Below are positions 1 to 5,402 of a DNA stretch of 6,632 nt, piece by piece (position 1 is the first letter of the stretch; each line of letters begins with the position of its first letter). A program made the translations under genes and the position numbers. The stretch is from Pseudonocardiales bacterium. GTDB taxonomy: Bacteria; Actinomycetota; Actinomycetes; Mycobacteriales; Pseudonocardiaceae. The DNA lies in NCBI GenBank assembly GCA_013695005.1, contig JACDBJ010000589.1:1-6632 (forward strand), written 5' to 3'. Below the pieces are notes generated by a model that was not told the origin of the DNA, searched no databases, and worked only from the letters and a program-made list of their open reading frames with translations.

Positions 1-50
1 TTCGGTGACAGCCGGTCATCGACGATGGCAACGCCCACCTTGTCGGACAT
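1..50 (-). CDS. Partial CDS, N-terminus of a possible response regulator (receiver domain)
   Basis: An ATG on the minus strand at position 50 opens a frame that leaves the window after 16 codons. A purine-rich ribosome binding site (AAGGGGA) lies about 8 bases upstream. The peptide MSDKVGVAIVDDRLSP fits the first beta strand of a CheY-type receiver domain, where V-A-I-V-D-D is the typical strand followed by the acidic pair that binds Mg2+ near the phosphorylated aspartate. LuxR-family regulators of actinomycetes often start in this way. Codons favour G or C in the third position. Only 16 residues are visible, so both the gene and the family are tentative; any protein with a short hydrophobic strand ending in DD could look like this. 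Confidence 0.4.
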   Translation of the reverse strand, partial: MSDKVGVAIVDDRLSP

Positions 51-870
51 TCCGGTGTCCCCTTGTGTCCACGGCCGTCGTCTGCCGCATCGAATCGGAA
101 GGGTCAATCGTCCCAGACATGGACGAGGAGACCGGCACACCGCCCCATGGTTCAACGATCGTAGTTCGCGGCGCCGTACCGGAGGGGTCGAACCGCTCGG
201 CCAAAGGTCGAGCCTGGGCTCTGCTGAGCGGCTCGGGCGGTCGGCATCGCCGAACTCGAACACGGCCCGGTATCGCGTGGTGGGACCCACCCACAGCGAG
301 ATCGAGAGTTGGGCAGGTGCTTGAGGGGATTGGCGGCGCCCGGCCATGAATGGTCGCTCTGGATCGTCGGCAAGAGACAATGGCGATGGGTCTGGTCTTT
401 GCCGGTGCCACCTAGCCCTCAATGCACCGTCGGACGGCCGCATCTTCTGGAAGCCGTGGCAGGACCCAGAGCCGGACACGGCCGTTCGCGCGGTCGCGCT
501 GGCCGGGCAAGACCCCCGATTCCTGCGCTCCGAGCGACGAGCCGACGGCTGGCACACCGAGGGCCATGCTGCGGCGCACCCCGAGGTCAGCCCGTCACGA
601 GAATGGGGAGACCTAGGGCGATGCTGGGCCGGCAGTCACCATCCGATTGTCGACGCCACCGACCATCTCGCACAACGGGCTGATGACATCACCACTTTCG
701 CCCGCCGTGCGAGTGCTACACCGTCGAGCGAGCCCCATGACGGCACCGCTCGCCGCCAGCGCACCAACCACGAGGTGTGGGCACGTGCAACGCCGCGATC
801 GGTGACGGTGCCCGTCGTGGTGTACCCGCCTGACACTCGAGCGCGGCGACACTGAGCAACCCGTATTCGG
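51..870. other. Gene-poor region with no recognisable gene
   Basis: About 820 bases separate the left-edge gene from the end of the cyclase gene. Open frames exist on both strands but I recognise none of them. Two stretches have coding-like third-position GC. One is on the plus strand at roughly 415-620 (listed separately). The other is on the minus strand at roughly 230-347, where an ATG at 347 starts a frame containing LSISLWVGPTTRYRAVFEFG; this loses coding character below about 220. These may be decayed genes or poorly conserved small ones. I see no tRNA, repeat array or convincing terminator here. Confidence 0.5.
346..855 (+). CDS. Doubtful hypothetical protein, 169 aa
   Basis: This ATG-to-TGA frame is the most coding-like plus-strand frame in the left gene-poor region. 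Residues about 25-100 use mostly G- or C-ending codons and contain a plausible soluble segment (GRIFWKPWQDPEPDTAVRAV). The first 20 residues and the last 50 look less like protein, being rich in R, T, S and P. No Shine-Dalgarno sequence precedes the ATG, and I recognise no family. It may be a chance frame in GC-rich DNA or the remains of a gene. It ends 15 bases before the end of the convergent cyclase gene. Confidence 0.2.
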   Translation: MNGRSGSSARDNGDGSGLCRCHLALNAPSDGRIFWKPWQDPEPDTAVRAVALAGQDPRFLRSERRADGWHTEGHAAAHPEVSPSREWGDLGRCWAGSHHPIVDATDHLAQRADDITTFARRASATPSSEPHDGTARRQRTNHEVWARATPRSVTVPVVVYPPDTRARRH

Positions 871-1584
871 TCACCTGATCGCGTCACCGTCGTTCCCCGC
901 CACGACCGCGTAGGCGCGGACCGGGAAGGTGCCCATGCCCGCCACCAATGGCGGGGCGGCGTGGAACCGGAAGCCGTTCGGCGGTAGCTGGTCCAGTCCG
1001 GTGAGGTGCTCGACGATCGGGATGCCGGCCTCGAGCAGCGTCGTGTGCACAGGGCGGGGTCCGTCGGTGTTGTCGTCGATGTTCACCGAGTCGATGCCCA
1101 CCAGCGCCGCGCCCTGCTCGACCAGCCACGCCGCGGCATCCGCGGTCAGGTAGGGGTACGCGCCGCTGCCGTAGACGTCGTCGCCCCAGTGCCGGTCCCA
1201 GCCGGTGTGGACCAGCACGGCGCGGCCGCCGACGTCGTGCGACGCAAGGTCTGTCCGGTCCACCGCGCGCTGTTCCCGATCCGTGAGCCGCACAACGGTG
1301 CCGTCGAGATCGGCCAGCCGGGACAGTGGGACGCCCGCGAGGTCGGCTCCGGCGGCGAAGCGGTGCGACGGGGTGTCGAGGTAGGTGCCGGTGTTGGCGA
1401 CCATCGAGATCCGCCCGATGTGGAACTCGGTACCGGGGCCGTAGACCTCGCGGGACGCCTCGCGGGCGAGGTGGTCGGTGATCTCCGGACCGGGCAGGCC
1501 GGGGTAGGTGATCATGCCGTGGTGGATCTCGTGGCTCAGCTCGACCAATCGGGTCATGCCCCGATCGTTGGGCAGCGCCACCAT
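871..1584 (-). CDS. Cyclase family protein (kynurenine formamidase-like hydrolase)
   Basis: The 237-aa product matches the cyclase/KynB-like metal-dependent hydrolase family, whose best known members hydrolyse N-formylkynurenine in tryptophan breakdown; related members act on other amides and cyclic substrates. Visible family features are an N-terminal LVELSHEIHHGM strand, the signature region NTGTYLDTPSH at residues 64-74, LVHTGWDRHWG near 114-124, GIDSVNIDD near 153-161, and a C-terminal stretch with H170 and E182-H183. The usual signature is HxGTHxDxPxH; here the first two histidines are N64 and Y68, while D70 and H74 remain, so metal binding and substrate may differ. No signal peptide or membrane segment is seen. 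The start at 1584 has a weak GGTAG upstream; an ATG at 1557 (skipping nine residues) begins nearer the conserved domain and is a real alternative. The gene is divergent from DUF5703 and has no co-directional partner, so its physiological substrate is unknown. Confidence 0.85.
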   Translation of the reverse strand: MVALPNDRGMTRLVELSHEIHHGMITYPGLPGPEITDHLAREASREVYGPGTEFHIGRISMVANTGTYLDTPSHRFAAGADLAGVPLSRLADLDGTVVRLTDREQRAVDRTDLASHDVGGRAVLVHTGWDRHWGDDVYGSGAYPYLTADAAAWLVEQGAALVGIDSVNIDDNTDGPRPVHTTLLEAGIPIVEHLTGLDQLPPNGFRFHAAPPLVAGMGTFPVRAYAVVAGNDGDAIR

Positions 1585-1631
1585 CGGCGTCTACCGACTA
1601 TTCACCGGGAAGCCTAAGGTGGCTTGCACCG

Positions 1632-1651
1632 ACCCCGCCGGGATGCGGGGT
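1632..1651 (+). promoter_or_regulatory. Perfect 7-bp hairpin in the divergent intergenic region
   Basis: ACCCCGC and GCGGGGT form a 7-bp stem around a 6-base loop. It sits in the 96-base gap between the divergent cyclase and DUF5703 starts, about 17 bases before the DUF5703 ribosome binding site. It could be an operator for the divergent pair or a leader hairpin. No T-tract follows, so it is not a typical terminator. I recognise no regulator motif. Confidence 0.3.
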
Positions 1652-1680
1652 GAGTCACACCCGAAGTCGGAGGTGAGCCG

Positions 1681-1917
1681 GTGGAGCGAGGCGCAACCGG
1701 CACGCTCGAGGGGGATGTGGTCGACGGCGAATGGGAGTACCAGCCGGTGCGGCTGCCACCCGAGGTCTCTCGGATGACGGCGGCGGTCCGGCTGGCAATC
1801 CAAGCCGAGTTCAGCGGTTGGGAGCTGTCCCGGGTACGGCTGTATCCGGGAGGCATCCGAAAGGTGCTGCTCCGCCGACGACGATCGAAGTTGAGGTTGC
1901 CAGACCTGTCGCTGTAG
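1681..1917 (+). CDS. DUF5703 family protein
   Basis: A 78-aa basic protein resembling DUF5703, a small actinobacterial family of unknown function. The core runs from about residue 18 to 68: Y20 and the QPVRLP segment, a central helix, GWEL at 46-49 followed by R51, V-R-L-Y ending at Y55, then a basic end with RKVLLRRRR at 60-68. The GTG start is well supported by a strong ribosome binding site, GGAGGTGA at 1669-1676, with GGAGG seven bases from the start. The C-terminal ten residues and acidic N-terminus are variable extensions. There is no signal peptide or membrane helix. The gene ends three bases from the stop of the convergent SDR gene, leaving no room for a separate terminator. In actinomycetes I recall this family next to M20 peptidases; here an SDR lies between them. 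No biochemical role is known to me. Confidence 0.8.
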   Translation: MERGATGTLEGDVVDGEWEYQPVRLPPEVSRMTAAVRLAIQAEFSGWELSRVRLYPGGIRKVLLRRRRSKLRLPDLSL

Positions 1918-1920
1918 GCC

Positions 1921-2625
1921 TCAGGTCTGTTGGGTGAGTGCCGGTACACGGGGGAAGGTGTACGGGCTTGGGTCCTGTCCGGCCTGGACGACCCAGCACT
2001 CCCCCGCCTCGCCACGCTCGAGCACCGCCTCGGCGGCCGCTGCGAGCTCCTCGTCGCTGGGCTGGTGGTCGCCGACGGCCGGGCACAGCGCGCATACCTT
2101 GATGCCCTCGTCGGCCAAGGCGGGCGCGGCGGCCCGGACGTAGCCCACCACGGCGTGCTTGGTCAGCGTGTCCAACGCCTGGCCGGGTATCGGCACCAGC
2201 CCGGCCAGCGAGGCTGTGACCACCACGGTGCCGCCACCTGCCCGGCGCAACGCCGGCACGGCACTGCTCAGGCCGAACACGACGTGGTCGACGTTGACCC
2301 CGACCAGCCGGCGGTAGGCCGCGACGTCGAACTGCTCGGTGCCGAAGCCGCCCTGAGCGGCGGTCTCGCTGGCGTTGAGGAACAGCATGGTCAGCCGTCC
2401 GAAGCTGTCCTCGGCGATGTCGAGCGCGAACGACATCCGGTCCGGGTCGGTGACGTCGCCAGGGTGCGCCAACCCGCCGACCTCCTCGGCCAACTCCCTG
2501 GCGGCCGGCTCGTCGTCGTCCAGGATCGCGACCACCGCGCCCGCTGCGGTCAGCCGGCGCACCAGCGCCGCGCCGAAGCCGGTGGCGCCTGCGGTGACCA
2601 GCGCGGCCTGCCCGTTGAGATCCAT
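1921..2625 (-). CDS. Divergent short-chain dehydrogenase/reductase lacking the catalytic tyrosine
   Basis: The 234-aa product has a Rossmann fold of the classical SDR type. The glycine motif is TAGATGFG at residues 11-18 (usual TGxxxGxG, second position A). Acidic D36 at the end of the second strand suggests NAD(H) rather than NADP(H). NAG appears as N84-A85-S86, and N111 and S139 match two catalytic positions. The YxxxK motif reads D152-x-x-x-K156: the tyrosine, expected 13 residues after the serine, is aspartate. Oxidoreductase activity is therefore doubtful, although cofactor binding may persist. The C-terminus departs from the family after CPAV and ends in a segment with W and YTFP. The ATG at 2625 is chosen because GGAGGAG (2635-2641, minus strand) lies nine bases upstream; a GTG at 2649 would overlap that site. 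It lies 24 bases after the M20 peptidase stop, so co-transcription is likely. Substrate unknown. Confidence 0.85.
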   Translation of the reverse strand: MDLNGQAALVTAGATGFGAALVRRLTAAGAVVAILDDDEPAARELAEEVGGLAHPGDVTDPDRMSFALDIAEDSFGRLTMLFLNASETAAQGGFGTEQFDVAAYRRLVGVNVDHVVFGLSSAVPALRRAGGGTVVVTASLAGLVPIPGQALDTLTKHAVVGYVRAAAPALADEGIKVCALCPAVGDHQPSDEELAAAAEAVLERGEAGECWVVQAGQDPSPYTFPRVPALTQQT

Positions 2626-2634
2626 CCTTCGCAA

Positions 2635-2641
2635 CTCCTCC
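2635..2641 (-). promoter_or_regulatory. Ribosome binding site deciding the SDR start
   Basis: On the minus strand this reads GGAGGAG, nine bases before the ATG at 2625. It supports that start over an in-frame GTG at 2649, which directly follows the peptidase stop codon and has no such site. Confidence 0.75.
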
Positions 2642-2649
2642 GTCAGCAC

Positions 2650-3978
2650 TCAGCACGTTCGCAGGAAGCGGTCCAGCACCCGGGCCCCGAACCGCAGCGC
2701 GTCCACCGGCACCCGCTCGTCCACCCCGTGGAAAAGCGAGGCGAAGTCGAGGTCGGGCGGCAGCCGCAGTGGGGCGAAGCCGAAGCAGCGCATGCCCAGC
2801 TTATTGAACGCCTTGGCGTCCGTGCCGCCCGACAGCATGTATGGCACGGTGCGGGCGTCTGGGTCCTCGGCCTGCAACGCGGCGGTCATCGCCTCGATCA
2901 GGTCACCGTCGAAGTCGGTCTCCCACGCCGGCAGGTCGGTCGGCACGACCCACTCCCGGGTCACGTCCGGCCCGAGCAGCTCGTCGACCTCCCGCTCGAA
3001 CGCCTCCTGGCGCCCCGGCAGGACCCGGCAGTCCACGACGGCCTCGGCCACCGACGGGATGACGTTGGCCTTGTAGCCGGCAGAGAGCATCGTCGGGTTC
3101 GCGGTGTCACGGACGGTCGCGCCGACGATGCGCGACAGTGGCCCGAGCTTGGCGATCGAGCCCTCCAGGTCGTCGGGGGGGAACTCCAGACCGGTGAGCT
3201 CGGTGAGGGCGGCGAGGAACTGGGTGACGGTGTCGGTCATGACCAGCGGGAACGTGTGGTTGCCGAGCCGTGCGACGGCCTCGGCCACCTTGGTGACGGC
3301 GTTGTCGGAGTGCAGGAACGAGCCGTGGCCCGCCTTGCCGCGGGCGCGCAGCCGCATCCAGGCGATGCCCTTCTCCGCGGTCTCGATGAGGTAGAGGCGG
3401 ACGTCCTCGCCCAGCGTGAGGGAGAATCCGCCGACCTCGCCGATCGCTTCCGTGCAGCCCTCGAACAGGTCAGGCCTGTTCTTGACCAGCCACTGAGCGC
3501 CGTAGTACCCGCCCGCCTCTTCGTCGGCCAGGAAGGCGAACACGATGTCGCGCGGCGGTGTCACGCTGTCGCGCTTGAAGCGGCGGGCCACCGCCAGCGT
3601 CATCGCGACCATGTCCTTCATGTCCACCGCGCCGCGGCCCCAGAGGTAGCCGTCCTGGATCGCGCCGGCGAACGGGTGCACCGACCACTCGGCGGCGTCG
3701 GCGGGGACCACGTCGAGGTGGCCGTGCACGAGCAGCGCTCCCCTTGCCTGGTCAGCGCCACGCAGCCGGGCGAACACGTTGTGCCGGTCGGGCGCCCCGG
3801 ACTCGACGGTCTCGGTCTCGAACCCGACCTCGGCGAGCTTCGCGGCGACGTACTCGGCCGCTTCCCGCTCCCCTACCGTCGTTGCCAGGTCGCCGGTGTT
3901 GCTGGTGTCGATCCGGATCAGCTCGGCGGCCAAGTTGACGACTTCGTCTTCCGCTGCGGTGGGTCCCGTGCCGGTCAC
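2650..3978 (-). CDS. M20 family zinc metallopeptidase (M20/M25/M40 hydrolase)
   Basis: The 442-aa product is a full-length member of the M20 family (ArgE/DapE/carboxypeptidase G2 type), cytoplasmic two-zinc hydrolases that cleave peptides or N-acyl amino acids. Motifs in order: HGHLDVVP at 85-92 (H87 metal ligand, D89 catalytic support), WGRGAVDMKD at 113-122 (D119 bridges the metals), ADEEAGG at 151-157 (E153 general base, E154 metal ligand), E181 near the third ligand position, GHGS at 217-220 opening the dimerisation (lid) domain, SGGTDAKAF at 383-391, and FHGVDERV at 416-423 with H417 as the last metal ligand. All key residues are present, so it should be active. It resembles the actinobacterial Rv2141c/'DapE2-like' group; true DapE function in lysine synthesis is not shown. 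No signal peptide. Translation starts at a GTG with a modest TAGGAA upstream. It is the first gene of a leftward unit with the SDR, and its start is 68 bases from the divergent tRNA. Confidence 0.93.
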   Translation of the reverse strand: MTGTGPTAAEDEVVNLAAELIRIDTSNTGDLATTVGEREAAEYVAAKLAEVGFETETVESGAPDRHNVFARLRGADQARGALLVHGHLDVVPADAAEWSVHPFAGAIQDGYLWGRGAVDMKDMVAMTLAVARRFKRDSVTPPRDIVFAFLADEEAGGYYGAQWLVKNRPDLFEGCTEAIGEVGGFSLTLGEDVRLYLIETAEKGIAWMRLRARGKAGHGSFLHSDNAVTKVAEAVARLGNHTFPLVMTDTVTQFLAALTELTGLEFPPDDLEGSIAKLGPLSRIVGATVRDTANPTMLSAGYKANVIPSVAEAVVDCRVLPGRQEAFEREVDELLGPDVTREWVVPTDLPAWETDFDGDLIEAMTAALQAEDPDARTVPYMLSGGTDAKAFNKLGMRCFGFAPLRLPPDLDFASLFHGVDERVPVDALRFGARVLDRFLRTC

Positions 3979-4046
3979 CGGATGTTCCTACCACCGCCGG
4001 TGCGGGCGGCGACGGGCGGCGCGGGTCGGATAAGCTCGAACCCTCG

Positions 4047-4132
4047 GTCCGAGTGGCGGAATGGCAGACGCGCTAGCTTGAGGTGCTAGTGCCCTATTAA
4101 CGGGCGTGGGGGTTCAAGTCCCCCCTCGGACA
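4047..4132 (+). tRNA. tRNA-Leu (anticodon GAG)
   Basis: The 86-base sequence folds as a class II tRNA. The acceptor stem is GTCCGAG (4047-4053) with CTCGGAC (4125-4131), and A4132 is the discriminator expected for leucine. The anticodon stem is CTAGC/GCTAG (4073-4077, 4085-4089) around TTGAGGT, giving GAG at 4080-4082, which reads CTC and CTT. A long variable arm has a GCCC/GGGC stem (4091-4094, 4102-4105). The T stem is five G-C pairs around TTCAAGT (4113-4119). The terminal CCA is not encoded (CCG follows), which is common in actinomycetes. A TAAGCT at 4031-4036 is a possible -10 element. Confidence 0.96.
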
Positions 4133-4148
4133 CCGAACGTATGTTCGA
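4133..4148. promoter_or_regulatory. SOS (LexA) box-like palindrome
   Basis: The sequence CCGAACGTATGTTCGA contains CGAAC-N4-GTTCG, which fits the GAAC-N4-GTTC core of the LexA box in Bacillus and actinobacteria (TCGAAC-N4-GTTCGA in mycobacteria, one mismatch at the first base). It touches the 3' end of the tRNA. No intact gene starts close enough to be its obvious target. The same bases could form a 5-bp hairpin and act as part of a tRNA terminator, which is the main alternative. Confidence 0.4.
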
Positions 4149-4229
4149 TTCTCGGTACGACGAAAAGCGCCAAGCCCTCTCATACGCCAGCTCTGCGGAC
4201 GTGGCCTCCGGCACGACGCCCCTGGCGCA

Positions 4230-4511
4230 TCAGGGTGCTGCTGGCCCGTCGTCGTGGGGTGGTGGCTCGGTGCGGACATGACCGGCCCGGCTGTCTATGC
4301 CGAGTTTGTGGCTGGTGCGCCCGCTCGGTGTGATCATGAGCGTAGTGGAGAGCGTTGTTGCCAGGAGCAGGCCGGTGGCGACCCAGAAGGCGTGTTGGAC
4401 GGCGTCGAGCGGGTCGGTGAGCGCGTCTGGTGAGGCTCGCTGTGACGTCGGGGATAGCCGACTCCCCCTACCTACCTCGTAGGCCGTCCATGTGGATCGG
4501 CCCATCCGCAT
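4230..4511 (-). pseudogene. Remnant of an MFS transporter C-terminus
   Basis: The minus-strand frame encodes 93 aa. Its middle resembles the last segment of drug-exporting (DHA2-type) major facilitator transporters: an ALTDP...AVQHAFWVATG loop leading into a single hydrophobic helix ending STTLMI, then a polar charged tail. Codons in this middle part end mostly in G or C. Everything expected upstream (12-13 membrane helices) is missing; the frame closes at a TGA around 4554-4556. It has no convincing start signal. I read it as the 3' remains of a deleted transporter gene. A small single-helix membrane protein is the alternative. Confidence 0.45.
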
Positions 4512-4556
4512 AGCCCGGCCGAGGACGGTGGAGAGGATCAGAGCGGAAAGACGTCA

Positions 4557-4571
4557 CCGATCACTGATCGG
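4557..4571. promoter_or_regulatory. Perfect 15-bp palindrome, candidate operator
   Basis: CCGATCA-C-TGATCGG is a perfect inverted repeat centred 49 bases before the DUF4429 start. A second inverted repeat, ACTGA-N6-TCAGT (4563-4578), overlaps it. Position and symmetry suit the binding site of a dimeric repressor (TetR or GntR type), but I cannot name the regulator and see no clear -35/-10 pair. Confidence 0.35.
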
Positions 4572-4612
4572 CGTCAGTACGCTGCTTTGATTCGGGTGTT
4601 GGAAGGAGCAGC

Positions 4613-4959
4613 ATGGCTGACACACTCGTGGTCGAGGGCCGCAATGGGCAGGTCGAATTCGATGGCCGCGCAGTCACAATCCGTCGAGAGGGATTCATCG
4701 GGAGGGCCACCCAGGCCAGGAACGAGAAGATGATCCCGCTGTCTCAGATAACGGCAGTTCAATTCAAGCCGTATAGCATCTTCGGTTGGGGCTTCATCGC
4801 CTTCACCCTTCCCGGCACCGCTGAGGCGCACTCGCGTCTCGGCAGCAACGCCAAGGATGCCGCTGGCGACGAAAACGCCGTACCTTCAAGAAGAGCCAGC
4901 AGCCACAAATGGAGAGGCTACGGGACGCGGTGAAGGCGGCACTCCGCGAACGTCCATGA
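4613..4959 (+). pseudogene. DUF4429 domain protein, disrupted by a frameshift
   Basis: The frame starts at an ATG with AAGGAG four bases upstream. Residues 1-90 match the DUF4429 domain, small actinobacterial proteins of unknown function predicted to form a PH-like beta domain: NGQVEFDGRAVTI near 11-23, the IPLSQITAVQFKP segment near 41-53, the hydrophobic GFIAFTLPG strand, and DAAGDENAV at 82-90. After V90 the frame continues with an unrelated arginine-rich tail and stops at 4933. The expected C-terminal helix instead lies in another frame from 4885 to a TGA at 4957-4959, reading FKKSQQPQMERLRDAV and so on. One missing base near 4881-4884 explains this; the repaired protein would be about 115 aa, normal for the family. 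It may be a true pseudogene or a sequencing error; no slippery run suggests programmed frameshifting. Its neighbours are gene remnants, which favours decay. Confidence 0.75.
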
Positions 4960-5135
4960 CGGCTTCCTCGACTCTCAAGTTGAAATGCCTTGGCCGCCGA
5001 TCAACATCGAGCGGGGGATTACGAATCTCGGTCGCAGCCGAGGGTGTCGAACGGCAAGGGCGGCAAGGGCAAGAAGTCCGGACACAAAGGTCGGTAGGCC
5101 AGATCGCCCGTAGGCCTTAGCGCCGCGTCCAGCCT

Positions 5136-5153
5136 TGAGTCCGCAGGGACTCA
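5136..5153 (+). terminator. Possible transcription terminator hairpin
   Basis: TGAGTCC and GGACTCA form a perfect 7-bp stem with a GCAG loop. The sequence after it (CGCTGTTAATTT) is only weakly T-rich and starts several bases late, so intrinsic termination is uncertain. It lies about 180 bases after the DUF4429 stop and could end that transcript. Confidence 0.3.
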
Positions 5154-5182
5154 CGCTGTTAATTTGACCGGCTCGACGCCAA

Positions 5183-5400
5183 GTGCTCATCGTCTTGCGG
5201 GAACCAGCCGGTGCCGGACCCGGCCGCGCCAGCACCACAGCCGCCGCTAACCGGCTGACCCAACGCCTGACCGAAGTGCACCGCTGCCTGGCCCCGGCCG
5301 AGATCACCGTGACCCCGCTGTCAGGCGCGACCATCTGGGTGGGTCGGCCGGTGTTCGGGTCCGGTTTGCGGCCGCCGCTGGAAGCCACCGGCAGGGTCAT
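5183..5400 (+). pseudogene. Coding-like gene fragment of unknown identity
   Basis: The plus-strand frame from about 5183 to 5400 uses G- or C-ending codons for nearly every residue, like real genes in this window. The peptide includes NRLTQRLTEVHRCLAPAEI followed by a beta-rich segment (TVTPLSGATIWVGRPVFGSG). There is no ribosome binding site or natural start; a stop lies at 5165-5167. The coding character fades near 5400, where the frame runs into the 3' end of the convergent 373-aa gene. I do not recognise the family. It appears to be an internal piece of a lost gene. The antisense frame (4975-5421) is also open but looks less protein-like. Confidence 0.3.
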
Positions 5401-5402
5401 AC

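Noticed and set aside
2650..2656. SDR starting at GTG 2649, or the overlapping GTG at 2656
   Set aside because: The strong GGAGGAG nine bases before ATG 2625 and the usual SDR N-terminus support 2625; the 2656 frame is a shadow without SDR motifs.
1930..4089. Open frame of 719 codons on the plus strand
   Set aside because: It lies antisense to the SDR and M20 peptidase genes, which have complete family motifs; long antisense frames are expected in GC-rich coding DNA, and its product is low-complexity in R, H, V and G.
4097..4279. Minus-strand frame ending in RGDLNPHAR
   Set aside because: This ending is the antisense translation of tRNA-Leu, a well-known spurious annotation.
4106..4333. Plus-strand frame starting MGVQVPPRTP
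   Set aside because: The start is translated from the T arm and acceptor stem of the tRNA; the rest is cysteine- and arginine-rich with no family resemblance.
5044..5097. Lysine/glycine-rich tail (SNGKGGKGKKSGHKGR) on the plus strand, a possible C-terminus of a basic protein
   Set aside because: Only about 39 codons are open before an upstream stop at 4981-4983, there is no start or ribosome binding site, and I recognise no family.
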